From Rhodospirillales bacterium (GTDB lineage: Bacteria > Pseudomonadota > Alphaproteobacteria > SP197): a DNA stretch of 64,000 nt. Each line of letters begins with the position of its first letter. Position 1 is the stretch's first letter. Positions 7,897 through 16,484 of this stretch are shown here, one piece after another. The stretch covers positions 62,001 to 126,000 of the forward strand of contig JACONG010000014.1 in assembly GCA_014323865.1 (NCBI GenBank), in the 5' to 3' direction. A model generated the notes under the pieces. The model did no database searches and was not told the origin of the DNA. It saw only the letters and a program-made list of their open reading frames with translations. Made by a program: the position numbers and the translations under genes.

Positions 7897-8634
7897 ATGT
7901 TCGCTCTGACAGGACGCAAGGCGCTGGTCACCGGCGCATCGGGCGGTATCGGGGGCGCCATCGCGCGGGCTCTCTATGCCCAAGGCGCTGAGGTGGTGCT
8001 CGCCGGGCGCCGTCGCGAAGCGCTCGATGACTTGGCCAGGGAGCTGGGCGAACGCACCCACGTTCTGACCGCCAATCTCGGCTCTGCCGAGGCCGATAAA
8101 GGCCTCGCCAAGGCGGCCGAAGAGGCCATGGGGCAGGTCGACATCCTGGTCAACAACGCCGGTGTTACCGCCGACACGCTCGCCATGCGTATGAAGGACG
8201 AGGACTGGCAGCGAATTCTAGACCTCAATCTCACGTCGGGTTTCCGCATCATCCGGACCCTGCTGCACGGCATGCTGAAGCGCCGCCACGGCCGTGTCAT
8301 CGGCATCACGTCGGTCGTTGGCGTCACCGGCAATCCGGGCCAAGCGAACTATGCCGCAGCCAAGGCGGGTATCATCGGTATGTCCAAGGCCCTGGCCCAG
8401 GAAGTCGCCGAACGCGGCATCACGGTAAACTGCGTAGCGCCCGGTTTCATTGAGACCGCCATGACCGACGGCCTGCCCGATCAGGTGAAGGTGAACCTGC
8501 TCGGACGCATTCCGGTCCGGCGCCTGGGTTCATCCGAAGACATCGCCGCCGCGGTTGCCTATCTTGCGAGTGACGAGGCCGCCTACGTGACCGGTCAGAC
8601 CGTCCATGTGAACGGCGGCATGGCGATGATCTGA
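7897..8634 (+). CDS. fabG: 3-oxoacyl-ACP reductase
   Basis: NADPH-dependent reduction of 3-oxoacyl-ACP in the elongation cycle. A classical short-chain dehydrogenase of 245 residues with TGASGGIGGAIARAL (cofactor binding) at residue 12, NNAGVTADTLAMRMKDEDW, catalytic Ser in GITSVVG, and YAAAK as the YxxxK pair. The C-terminus VTGQTVHVNGGMAMI is typical of FabG. The ATG at 7897 follows the GGGGAG ribosome-binding site and lies 28 bases after fabD. Confidence 0.95.
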   Translation: MFALTGRKALVTGASGGIGGAIARALYAQGAEVVLAGRRREALDDLARELGERTHVLTANLGSAEADKGLAKAAEEAMGQVDILVNNAGVTADTLAMRMKDEDWQRILDLNLTSGFRIIRTLLHGMLKRRHGRVIGITSVVGVTGNPGQANYAAAKAGIIGMSKALAQEVAERGITVNCVAPGFIETAMTDGLPDQVKVNLLGRIPVRRLGSSEDIAAAVAYLASDEAAYVTGQTVHVNGGMAMI

Positions 8635-8666
8635 GCTTGATTCCGGGGGGCGTGGATAATCGCTGT

Positions 8667-8683
8667 TTTGCGGCTATCGCAAA
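8667..8683. repeat. Short inverted repeat between fabG and acpP
   Basis: TTTGCG and CGCAAA form a perfect 6-bp inverted repeat around GCTAT. It lies 33 bases after the fabG stop and 128 bases before acpP, where a promoter for the highly expressed acpP is expected. It could be an operator or a short hairpin; no T run follows it. Confidence 0.3.
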
Positions 8684-8810
8684 TCTCGGAAAGTGTGTTA
8701 CATGACACCGCCCGCTAGACGGGCCGGTACCGGTGGAAAATTGGGTCGGCGTATGGCCGTGCGGAGTCCAGCGTTCTGGTTTTTCTTAAGAGTTTGGAGG
8801 TGGTTAGGCC

Positions 8811-9047
8811 ATGAGCGACGTAGCTGAGCGCGTGAAGAAGATCGTGATCGATCACCTTGGTGTCGACGAGAGCAAGGTGACCGAGAGCGCGAGCTTCATT
8901 GACGATCTGGGTGCAGACAGCTTGGACACTGTCGAGCTCGTCATGGCGTTCGAGGAAGAGTTCGGCGTCGAGATACCGGACGATGCGGCTGAGAAGATCG
9001 TCAACGTCAAGGACGCCATTGATTACATCGAACAGAACGCGGACTGA
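8811..9047 (+). CDS. acpP: Acyl carrier protein
   Basis: Carries growing acyl chains on a 4'-phosphopantetheine arm. The 78-residue acidic protein has the attachment serine in [20 protein letters not shown] near residue 37, and the typical start [20 protein letters not shown] and end [13 protein letters not shown] strong ribosome-binding site GGAGGTGG precedes the ATG. The 176-base gap upstream suggests its own promoter in addition to read-through from fabG. Confidence 0.97.
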   Translation: MSDVAERVKKIVIDHLGVDESKVTESASFIDDLGADSLDTVELVMAFEEEFGVEIPDDAAEKIVNVKDAIDYIEQNAD

Positions 9048-9089
9048 CGCCGGTGCCGTGGTACGACATCGCGACCGGCCAGAAATCAT

Positions 9090-10367
9090 ATGACAAATCC
9101 CGACGAACGCAGGGTGGTTGTCACCGGCCTAGGCATGGTGACGCCTCTGGGCGATGGTGTTGCGCACAACTGGTCCGAGATCACGGCCGGCAAGTCCGGT
9201 CTGCGCAAGATCGTGGACTTCAAGGTCGATGACCTGACCGCGAAAATCGCTGGCCAGCCGCCCAACGGCGACGGCGACGGCGAGTTCAACGCCGACAGCT
9301 ATCTGGCGCCCAAGGAACAGCGGAAGATGGATGACTTCATCATCTACGCTGTCTGTGCCGCGCAGCAAGCGGTCGAAGACTCTGGCTGGACGCCCGAGGA
9401 TGAAGAGGGATGCCAGCGTACCGGCGTGATCATCGGCTCGGGCATCGGCGGTCTGAAGACCATTGAGGAAGCCTCTCTGCTCCTGCGTGACCGCGGTCCG
9501 CGCAAGGTCAGCCCGTTCTTCATTCCCTCGGCGCTGATCAATCTGGCGTCCGGTCACGTGTCCATTCGTTATGGCTTCAAGGGCCCGAACCACTCGGTGG
9601 TGACGGCCTGCTCGACCGGCGCGCATGCGATCGGCGATGCCTCCCGGCTGATCAAGTTCTGCGATGCCGATGTCATGGTCGCTGGCGGTGCCGAAGCCGC
9701 CGTGTCGCGCCTCGGGATCGCAGGCTTCGCGGCCTCGCGCGCGTTATCGACGGGTTTCAACGACGAGCCTGAGCGCGCTTCGCGCCCTTGGGACAAGAAC
9801 CGCGACGGCTTCGTCATGGGCGAGGGTGCGGGCATCGTCGTACTCGAGGAGCTGGAGCATGCCAAGAAGCGCGGTGCCAAGATCTATGCCGAGGTCGTCG
9901 GCTACGGCCTCTCGGGCGATGCGTACCACATCACCGCTCCGGCGGCCGATGGTGACGGCGGTTTCCGTTCCATGCGTGCCGCCATGAAGACGGCCGGGCT
10001 CTCGCCCGACGACATCGACTACGTCAACGCCCACGGCACCTCCACGCCGCTCGGTGACGAAATCGAGTTCGGTGCGGTCAAGCGTCTGTTCGGCAACGCC
10101 GCCGGCGAGATCAGCATGTCCTCGACCAAATCGTCGATCGGGCATCTTCTGGGTGCGGCTGGCAGCGTGGAGGCGATCTACGCCATCCTCGCGGTCAACA
10201 ACGACGTCGTGCCGCCCACGCTGAACCTCGACGATCCGTCGGAAGGATGCGACGGTATCGATTTGGTTCCGCACCAGGCCAAGGAACGCAGCGTGCGCGC
10301 GGCGCTTTCGAACTCCTTCGGGTTCGGCGGCACAAACGCTTCGCTGATCGTGGCAAAGGCGCACTGA
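9090..10367 (+). CDS. fabF: 3-oxoacyl-ACP synthase II
   Basis: Condenses malonyl-ACP with acyl-ACP in chain elongation. The 425-residue protein starts with RRVVVTGLGMVTPLGDGV and carries the Cys-His-His triad: Cys in VVTACSTGAHAIG, His in VNAHGTSTPLGD and His in SSIGHLLGAAGS. The C-terminal NSFGFGGTNASLIV is family-typical. It lies 42 bases after acpP and 7 bases before mltG, a common arrangement of lipid and cell-wall genes. Confidence 0.96.
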   Translation: MTNPDERRVVVTGLGMVTPLGDGVAHNWSEITAGKSGLRKIVDFKVDDLTAKIAGQPPNGDGDGEFNADSYLAPKEQRKMDDFIIYAVCAAQQAVEDSGWTPEDEEGCQRTGVIIGSGIGGLKTIEEASLLLRDRGPRKVSPFFIPSALINLASGHVSIRYGFKGPNHSVVTACSTGAHAIGDASRLIKFCDADVMVAGGAEAAVSRLGIAGFAASRALSTGFNDEPERASRPWDKNRDGFVMGEGAGIVVLEELEHAKKRGAKIYAEVVGYGLSGDAYHITAPAADGDGGFRSMRAAMKTAGLSPDDIDYVNAHGTSTPLGDEIEFGAVKRLFGNAAGEISMSSTKSSIGHLLGAAGSVEAIYAILAVNNDVVPPTLNLDDPSEGCDGIDLVPHQAKERSVRAALSNSFGFGGTNASLIVAKAH

Positions 10368-10374
10368 GGTCCCG

Positions 10375-11352
10375 GTGGGCCGCATCGCCGGTCGGCTCTT
10401 CACCATCGTCGCGCTGGCGGCGGCAGCGGCGATCATCGGCGTTCTCTGGTTCGAACGCGAGGTGTCCGATCCCGGGTCCCTGACCGAACCCGTCACCATC
10501 ATGGTGCCGACCGGTGTCGGCGTCTCGGCGATCGCCGACGAACTCGAACGCCAGGGTGTCGTGGCCGATGCCAACTATGTCGTCCTCAGGGCGCGCTGGC
10601 GCAACGAGGCGCATCTGCTGAAGGCCGGCGAGTACGTCTTTGAACCTGCTGTTTCCGTCGACCAGGTCCTCGACGTCCTGATCGAGGGCCGCACGGTGAT
10701 CCACAAGGTGACCGTGCCGGAGGGGCTCACCAGCTTGGAGATCGTCGACATCCTCAACGGTGCCGAGCTTCTTGAGGGCGAGATTGCCGAGGTGCCGCCC
10801 CAGGGTGCGGTGCTGCCGGAGACCTATCACTTCGAGCGCAGCGACACCCGCCAGCAGGTGCTCGACCGCATGGTCGATGCGATGGATTCGACCCTCGCCG
10901 AACTCTGGCCGAACCGGGCCGAAGACCTGCCGATCGCGTCGCCGGAAGAGGCGGTCATTCTCGCTTCAATCGTCGAGAAAGAGACCGGCGTGGCCGAGGA
11001 GCGGGCCCATATCGCCGGCGTCTTCGTCAATCGTCTCAACCTCGGTATGCGCCTGCAGTCCGATCCCACGGTGATCTATGCACTGACACGGGGCCTCGAG
11101 CCTCTGGGTCGTGCGCCGCTGCGGTCTGACTGGGAGTACGACGACCCTTACAACACTTACGTCTATGCCGGCCTGCCGCCGGGTCCCATCGCAAGCCCCG
11201 GTCGTGATGCCATTGCCGCGGTGCTCAATCCGCTGGAGACGAAGGACATCTACTTCGTCGCTGATGGCACCGGTGGCCATGCCTTCGCGGAAACGCTGGC
11301 CGAGCACAACCGCAACGTCGCGGCCTATCGTTCGCTCCAGAACGCGGAGTAA
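10375..11352 (+). CDS. mltG: Endolytic murein transglycosylase (YceG family)
   Basis: Cleaves nascent peptidoglycan strands in the inner membrane and so sets glycan chain length. The 325-residue protein has one N-terminal membrane segment (LFTIVALAAAAAIIGVLWF, residues 6-24) and then a periplasmic domain. The catalytic glutamate is in ILASIVEKETGVAEERAHIA, followed by VFVNRLNLGMRLQSDPTVIY and the PYNTYVYAGLPPGPIASPG signature. Start is GTG at 10375, seven bases after fabF, implying the same transcript. Confidence 0.93.
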   Translation: MGRIAGRLFTIVALAAAAAIIGVLWFEREVSDPGSLTEPVTIMVPTGVGVSAIADELERQGVVADANYVVLRARWRNEAHLLKAGEYVFEPAVSVDQVLDVLIEGRTVIHKVTVPEGLTSLEIVDILNGAELLEGEIAEVPPQGAVLPETYHFERSDTRQQVLDRMVDAMDSTLAELWPNRAEDLPIASPEEAVILASIVEKETGVAEERAHIAGVFVNRLNLGMRLQSDPTVIYALTRGLEPLGRAPLRSDWEYDDPYNTYVYAGLPPGPIASPGRDAIAAVLNPLETKDIYFVADGTGGHAFAETLAEHNRNVAAYRSLQNAE

Positions 11353-11356
11353 CTGA

Positions 11357-12133
11357 CTAGGCGCCCATCGACGGTTTGTTCGGCATGCGGCGCAGGATGC
11401 GGTCGGACAGCGCGACCGGCATGAACGCCAGGAGCTGGGCCAGCCCATACGTCTGCCAAGGAAAAGCGATCCGCGCCTTGTTGCGCGTCAAGCCGCGCTT
11501 GATGATCCGGGCGGCGCGATCGGCATCCATCAGGAAGGGCATGGGGTAGGGGTTGCCGTCGCTCATCGGCGTCCGGATGAAGCCGGGACAGATCACCGAG
11601 AGCTTCACACCCTTGTTGTGCAGCCAGCCACGCTGGCCTTCGCCCCAGATCCGTAGCGCCGCCTTGCTGGCGCAATAGGCCGGCGCACCTGGGAACCCCC
11701 GGAAGCTCGCGATCGACGACGTAAGGGCAAGCTGCCCATGTCCCCGTTCCACCATTGCCGGCAGCACCGGCAGCACTGTGTTGAGCGCGCCATCGACATT
11801 GATGGCGAAGATGCGTCGCGCCTGCTCCGTGCCTTCTCCGGCAAACCCGGTACCGGCGGAAACACCGGCGTTGGCGATGACCAGATCGAGCGGGGCCCGT
11901 CCGTCGCAGCCGTGAACCCAGGCCGCCATGCCCTCCGCGTCGTCCACGTCGTGGATGTGTTCGTGCACGGTGGCGCCCAGGGCCCTGCACGTCGTGGCGA
12001 CCGCGGCCAGCCGTTCCCGATGGCGTCCGCCCAAGAACAGTGTGGTCTCCGGTTCCGCATAGATCTTGGCAAGCGCAGCGCCGATACCGCTGCTGGCGCC
12101 CGTGATCAGGATGGAACGGGGTTGTTGCTCCAT
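11357..12133 (-). CDS. Short-chain dehydrogenase, canonical
   Basis: A 258-residue SDR with the cofactor motif ILITGASSGIGAALAKIYAE at the N-terminus, NAGVSAGTG, catalytic Ser in LTSSIASFRGF and the YCASK pair. The C-terminal region (WQTYGLAQLLAFMPVALSDR) is hydrophobic, as in membrane-associated SDRs acting on lipids. Substrate unknown. It is convergent with mltG (4-base gap) and divergent from yicC. The ATG at 12133 gives MEQQPRSILITG; a longer form from 12193 adds 20 unlikely residues. Confidence 0.8.
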   Translation of the reverse strand: MEQQPRSILITGASSGIGAALAKIYAEPETTLFLGGRHRERLAAVATTCRALGATVHEHIHDVDDAEGMAAWVHGCDGRAPLDLVIANAGVSAGTGFAGEGTEQARRIFAINVDGALNTVLPVLPAMVERGHGQLALTSSIASFRGFPGAPAYCASKAALRIWGEGQRGWLHNKGVKLSVICPGFIRTPMSDGNPYPMPFLMDADRAARIIKRGLTRNKARIAFPWQTYGLAQLLAFMPVALSDRILRRMPNKPSMGA

Positions 12134-12208
12134 GGTGAGCACGGTTATACAGAATTCGTCGGGTCGGGGGCGATCGGTCCGGCGTCCTTCCATCGGCCGG
12201 GGTTCCCC

Positions 12209-13093
12209 GTGGCGCTACAGAGCATGACCGGATTTGCCCGCATCCAGGGTGGGGACGACGTTTTGGTCTGGCTCTGGGAGGCGCGCAGCGTGAACGGCAA
12301 GGTTCTCGATGTCCGTTGCCGCCTGCCGCACGGCTTTGATCGTCTGGAACAGGCCGCTCGCGACGGTGCGGCCAAGGTCATAGCGCGCGGCAATGTCACG
12401 CTGAGCCTGACGATCAACCGCAAGGACCAGACCGGTGCCCTGGTGATCAACGAACAGGCTTTCGTCCGTGTCGCAGCCCTTGCCCGCGAGTTTCAGGAAC
12501 TCGAGGGCATTGCTCCGCCCACGCTCGACGGTCTGTTGCGCTTGCCCGGCGTGATCGAGACCGGCACCCAGGCCAGCGACGACCTCGACGACGAACGCCA
12601 TGCCGCCATCACGGCCGATCTGCAGTCCCTGCTTAAGGCGCTCGCGCAACAGCGCACCGGCGAGGGGGCCCGGTTGCTTGAGATCATCGGGACTCTCATT
12701 GCTGAGATTGCCGACCTTGTTGCGCAGGCGACGGACAGCGCGGGAGCGCAGCCCGAAGCGATCCGCGACCGCCTCATCGCGCAGATCGCCGACCTGACCA
12801 AAGGCAAGTCGCCGGTCACCCAAGAGCGGCTCGCCCAGGAGGTCACGCTGCTGGTCACTCGGGCCGACGTGCGTGAGGAGATCGACCGGCTCAACACGCA
12901 CATCGCTGCCGTGCGCGAACTCCTGGCCTCGGGTGCGGTGCCGGGCCGCAGGCTCGGTTTTCTGTGTCAGGAGCTGCTGCGCGAAACCAACACGCTCTGT
13001 TCCAAGTCGTCCGACAAGGGGCTGACGGCCATCGGTCTCGACCTCAAGGTCGCCATCGATCGCCTGCGCGAGCAGGCCCTGAACGTGGAGTGA
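12209..13093 (+). CDS. yicC: YicC family endoribonuclease-like protein
   Basis: YicC-type proteins (YicC_N plus DUF1732) are linked to RNA decay, in E. coli including the small RNA RyhB. GTG at 12209 gives MALQSMTGFARIQGGD, the usual start, and 294 residues, the usual length. The N-terminal domain includes WEARSVNGKVLDVRCRLPHG and the C-terminal domain ends with LGFLCQELLRETNTLCSKSS followed by the ExKxxIDRLREQxxNVE tail. It overlaps nothing and lies two bases before gmk, an old and conserved pairing. Confidence 0.9.
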   Translation: MALQSMTGFARIQGGDDVLVWLWEARSVNGKVLDVRCRLPHGFDRLEQAARDGAAKVIARGNVTLSLTINRKDQTGALVINEQAFVRVAALAREFQELEGIAPPTLDGLLRLPGVIETGTQASDDLDDERHAAITADLQSLLKALAQQRTGEGARLLEIIGTLIAEIADLVAQATDSAGAQPEAIRDRLIAQIADLTKGKSPVTQERLAQEVTLLVTRADVREEIDRLNTHIAAVRELLASGAVPGRRLGFLCQELLRETNTLCSKSSDKGLTAIGLDLKVAIDRLREQALNVE

Positions 13094-13095
13094 CG

Positions 13096-13737
13096 ATGCC
13101 CGATGTCAATCGCCGCGGCCTCATGTTGGTGCTGTCCTCGCCGTCGGGCGCGGGCAAGACGACGATCTCGCGCCGGCTGCTGGACGAGGAGCCGAACCTG
13201 GCGATGTCGGTCTCGGCTACTACCCGTCCGATGCGTCCCAACGAGGTCGGTGGCGTCGACTATCACTTTATCGACAAGGACCGTTTCCAGGCCATGGTGT
13301 CAGCCGGCGAGTTCCTCGAACACGCCACCGTCTTCGGCAACTCCTACGGCACACCGCGCGGGCCGGTGGAGAAAGCGTTGAGCGGGGGCCGCGACATCCT
13401 GTTCGACGTGGATTGGCAGGGTGCACAGCTCCTGAACGCGGCGATGCCCGACGATCTCGTCTCAGTCTTCATCCTGCCGCCGTCCGCCGATGAACTGCAT
13501 CGCCGTCTGATCAATCGGGCATCCGATCCGGAGGGCGTGGTCTGTCACCGCATGACGAAGGCCTCGGACGAGATGAGCCACTGGGACGCCTACGACTACG
13601 TCGTGGTCAACGAGGAGATCGACGAGAGCGTCGCCGGTGTCCGGTCCATCCTGCATGGTGAACGGCTGCGACGCGGACGCCAAGTCGGTATGGCACAATT
13701 CGTCAACGCCATGCGCGACGAACTCGACCGCGGATGA
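13096..13737 (+). CDS. gmk: Guanylate kinase
   Basis: Phosphorylates GMP or dGMP with ATP to the diphosphate. The 213-residue protein has the P-loop SSPSGAGKTTISRRLL near residue 14, the GMP-binding SVSATTRPMRPNEVGGVDYH, FLEHATVFGNSYGTPRGPVE and DVDWQGAQLL. It starts two bases after yicC and is probably cotranscribed. Confidence 0.95.
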   Translation: MPDVNRRGLMLVLSSPSGAGKTTISRRLLDEEPNLAMSVSATTRPMRPNEVGGVDYHFIDKDRFQAMVSAGEFLEHATVFGNSYGTPRGPVEKALSGGRDILFDVDWQGAQLLNAAMPDDLVSVFILPPSADELHRRLINRASDPEGVVCHRMTKASDEMSHWDAYDYVVVNEEIDESVAGVRSILHGERLRRGRQVGMAQFVNAMRDELDRG

Positions 13738-13769
13738 CACCAGACAAAATCGATCGCCGTCATTGCCCG

Positions 13770-13839
13770 GCTTGACCGGGCGATCCATCGTCCGACACCC
13801 GCCGCCCGTGAAGGCGGACGATGGATGCTCCCGTCAAGC
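13770..13839. repeat. Intergenic palindromic repeat element
   Basis: Two arms of about 25 bases (13770-13794 and 13815-13839) are inverted copies of each other with few mismatches; ATCCATCGTCCG and CGGACGATGGAT match perfectly. A smaller CCGCC/GGCGG pair sits in the loop. It separates gmk from the convergent GNAT gene. The sequence class (CATTGCCCGGCTTGACCGGG) is a common dispersed intergenic element in alphaproteobacteria. It may also act as a bidirectional terminator. Confidence 0.65.
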
Positions 13840-13866
13840 GAGGGGGGTCTGGGCGTTGGTTGGCTA

Positions 13867-14391
13867 TCAGGCGCGCAGGCGGTCGCTGTTGAGGCTCGGG
13901 ATCGTGTCGGGGCGTACGGCGCCGTTCAGGCCGTCGAGCGCGCCGGGAGCGAGCGCCTTCACCTGCAGGCGATCGCGGTCCTCGAACTCGGGAAGCGTGA
14001 TGCCGTGGGGGATCGCCGCTTCGAACCCGTAACGTTCGTAGATCGCGGGATCCCCGATCAGGACCACGATGCGGTGACCGAGGTCGTGCGCGCGGTCGAG
14101 GCTGTAGCGGATCAGCATACGCGCGAAGCCGCGACCCCGCTGATCGGGATGGATGGCGACGGGGCCAAGCTGGATCGCCTTGGTACCGGCACCGATCATG
14201 ACGGGCCAGTAGCGGATCGTGCCGACGAGTTCGTCGTTTTCGAGCACGATCATGGAAAGCCCTGGGACGGGATTGGCGCCCGCCCGCAGCCGTGCGGCGG
14301 GGCTATCGGTGACCCGGTTGCCGAGCGACAGTCTGGCAAGCATTTCGACCGCGGCCCGGTCGTGCTGCCGTTCTTCGATAATGGAAAACAC
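13867..14391 (-). CDS. GNAT family N-acetyltransferase (YhbS-like)
   Basis: A 174-residue acetyltransferase fold. The acetyl-CoA-binding motif A is IQLGPVAIHPDQRGRGFARM (Q/RxxGxG/A region) near residue 90, and the following region has VVLIGDPAIYERYGFEAAI. Similarity to the COG3153 group is my reading of the pattern. The acceptor is unknown. It stands alone, convergent with gmk across the repeat element. The 256 bases upstream (14392-14647) contain no gene I can support. Confidence 0.8.
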   Translation of the reverse strand: MFSIIEERQHDRAAVEMLARLSLGNRVTDSPAARLRAGANPVPGLSMIVLENDELVGTIRYWPVMIGAGTKAIQLGPVAIHPDQRGRGFARMLIRYSLDRAHDLGHRIVVLIGDPAIYERYGFEAAIPHGITLPEFEDRDRLQVKALAPGALDGLNGAVRPDTIPSLNSDRLRA

Positions 14392-14647
14392 CTTGCTACT
14401 CCTGAAAGGGTGAGACGGTCGTCATCGTGTCCGCCTCGGTCCGGTGGTCCTTGCCGGTGCCGTGTTCGGTCAGCCCTTCCATGGAATCCCGCATGCGCGG
14501 AGGCCGCGACCGGACCGCGGCTTGGTTCGCGAAAGGCGTCGTCGGCGTAACGTGATCGCAAGCTGGACCATGTTCTTTTCGGGCGCGCAAACGGTGCGGG
14601 ATGTATCCGATCCGCTGCGCCATTTCCACAGCTTTCGTGATGGATTT

Positions 14648-15487
14648 CTAGCCGATCTGCATCGCGTGCTCGCGCGCCAGAGCGCAGAAGTCCTCGATCC
14701 CCACGGTCTCCGCCCGGACTTCGGGTTTGATCCCCGCGGCCTCAAGCGCCGCCACGGGGTCCGGAAACGCCGATTTCAGGCTGTTCCGCAGCGTCTTGCG
14801 GCGTTGTCCGAAGGCGGCCGCCGTGACCGCCTTCAGTGAAACCTCGGGGGCGGGGGCGAGGGGTTCCGCGCGCGGTGCGATGCGCAGGACGCTGGCGGAA
14901 ACCTTGGGCGGCGGGACAAACGCGCGGGCGGGAACCTCGAAGCAGGTCTCCGCCTGGCACAGCCACTGCACGATCACGCTCAGTCGCCCGTAGCTGCGGG
15001 TGCCGGGCTGTGCCGCGATTCGTTCGCCCACCTCCTTTTGAAACATCAGCACCATGCGGTCGATTCGCGTGTTGCGCACAACGAGGCGCATCAGAAGTTC
15101 GGTCGCGATGTTGAAGGGCAGGTTGCCGACGACAACGAACGGACTGTTGCCGAGCGACTCGACGTCGACCTCCATCGCATCGGCCTCGACAAAGTGCAGG
15201 CGGCCGTCGGACACTGCGATGAGATCCGCCAAGGCGTCCCGGCAGCGTCGGTCCTTGTCGATCGCTGTCACGCTGTGTGCTCCGGCTCGCAACAGCGCGC
15301 GTGTCAGGCCACCCGGACCCGGGCCGATTTCGATGACATGGGTATCCGAGAGGTCACTGGCGATGCGCGCGATCCGGTCCAGCAGGTTTTCGTCGAAGAG
15401 AAAGTTCTGACCAAGCGAGCGACGCGCCCGAAACCCGTGCGCATCGGCGACGTCCCGAAGGCTCGGAAGCGATGCGAAATCAGCCAT
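14648..15487 (-). CDS. rsmA: 16S rRNA dimethyladenosine transferase
   Basis: Methylates two adjacent adenines in helix 45 of 16S rRNA (KsgA). The 279-residue protein shows RRSLGQNFLFDENLLDRIAR, SAM motif VIEIGPGPGGLTRALLRAGA, and catalytic motif VVGNLPFNIATELLM (NLPF where many homologues have NLPY). The C-terminal domain contains FGQRRKTLRNSLK. Its start overlaps the pdxA stop by eight bases, and pdxA overlaps surA, so it is the last gene of the lptF-to-rsmA transcript. Confidence 0.95.
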   Translation of the reverse strand: MADFASLPSLRDVADAHGFRARRSLGQNFLFDENLLDRIARIASDLSDTHVIEIGPGPGGLTRALLRAGAHSVTAIDKDRRCRDALADLIAVSDGRLHFVEADAMEVDVESLGNSPFVVVGNLPFNIATELLMRLVVRNTRIDRMVLMFQKEVGERIAAQPGTRSYGRLSVIVQWLCQAETCFEVPARAFVPPPKVSASVLRIAPRAEPLAPAPEVSLKAVTAAAFGQRRKTLRNSLKSAFPDPVAALEAAGIKPEVRAETVGIEDFCALAREHAMQIG

Positions 15488-16484
15488 GGCTGCGTCTGTT
15501 GTGCACCATGCTTTCGGCCAGACGGAGCGCAGCGATCAGGCTCGCGGGCGAAGCCTTGTCCTGGCCGGCGATGTCGAGCGCCGTGCCATGGTCGGGCGAT
15601 GTCCTGACGAAAGGCAGGCCCAGCGTTACATTGACACCCTCGTCGAAGGCCAGAGTCTTGAGCGGGATCAGCGCCTGGTCGTGATACATGCAGATCGCCG
15701 CGTCATAGGTCCGGCGCGCGACGGCATGGAACATCGCGTCGGCCGAGAGTGGCCCCTTGATATCGAGGCCGTCGCGGCGAAGAGCGTCGATCGCAGGCCG
15801 GATCGTGCGGTTCTCTTCCTGACCCAACACACCGTCCTCGCCCGCATGTGGGTTGAGGCCGGCGACGGCCAGGCGTGGGGCCGCGATCCCGAAGTCGGTT
15901 GTCAGTGCCCGGTGGGTGATCCGAATGGCTGTTTCGATCATGCCGAACGTGAGGGAGCTCGAGACCGTTGCGAGCGGAACATGCACCGTGACCGGCACGA
16001 CCCGCAGATCAGCGCCCACCAGCATCATGATCGAGGTTGTTCCAGGGCCCGACAGCTCCGCCAGGAACTCTGTGTGACCGGGGTGCGGAAAGCCAGCATC
16101 GGCGAGGACAGACTTCTGCACCGGGTTCGTCACCACGCCCGAAGCCGAACCGTTCATCGAAAGCGCGACGGCCTTGCGGATTGCATCGGTCACGGCCGAG
16201 GCATTGCTGACGACTGGAGAGCCGGGAACCGCGGCGACCGCATGACCGATGGGAATAACAGGAAGCGCGCCCGCGAAGGCATCGGAACACGCCGATGGGT
16301 CATCAATGGTGGCGACCGCCACGTCGTGCTCCGAGCCCGCCGCGAGGTGCGTCATCCGCGCGGGATCATCGATCAGAAAGAAGGCCGGACCGTCGTGCCG
16401 CAAGGCCCGCCAGGCCTTCAGTGCAATCTCTGCACCAATGCCCGCCGGCTCGCCCATGGTCAGGGCAAGCGGCGCGTCGCTCAT
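15480..16484 (-). CDS. pdxA: 4-hydroxythreonine-4-phosphate dehydrogenase
   Basis: Oxidises 4-phosphohydroxythreonine in DXP-dependent pyridoxal phosphate synthesis. The 334-residue protein starts ALTMGEPAGIGAEIALKAWR and carries GVVTNPVQKSVLADAGFPHP, PGHTEFLAELSG, the metal-binding GLNPHAGEDGVLGQEE and AICMYHDQALIPLKTLAFDE. It overlaps surA by four bases (ATGA) and rsmA by eight, so the three are translationally coupled. Confidence 0.95.
   Translation of the reverse strand: MSDAPLALTMGEPAGIGAEIALKAWRALRHDGPAFFLIDDPARMTHLAAGSEHDVAVATIDDPSACSDAFAGALPVIPIGHAVAAVPGSPVVSNASAVTDAIRKAVALSMNGSASGVVTNPVQKSVLADAGFPHPGHTEFLAELSGPGTTSIMMLVGADLRVVPVTVHVPLATVSSSLTFGMIETAIRITHRALTTDFGIAAPRLAVAGLNPHAGEDGVLGQEENRTIRPAIDALRRDGLDIKGPLSADAMFHAVARRTYDAAICMYHDQALIPLKTLAFDEGVNVTLGLPFVRTSPDHGTALDIAGQDKASPASLIAALRLAESMVHNRRSHG

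Noticed and set aside
11738-12208. An N-terminal extension of YicC over the divergent SDR gene
   Set aside because: YicC homologues start at MALQSMTGFAR (12209); the extra part mirrors the SDR gene.
14392-14647. A small ORF in the gap between the GNAT and rsmA genes
   Set aside because: Frames of up to about 90 codons exist on both strands, but none has a convincing ribosome-binding site, conserved motif or operon link.
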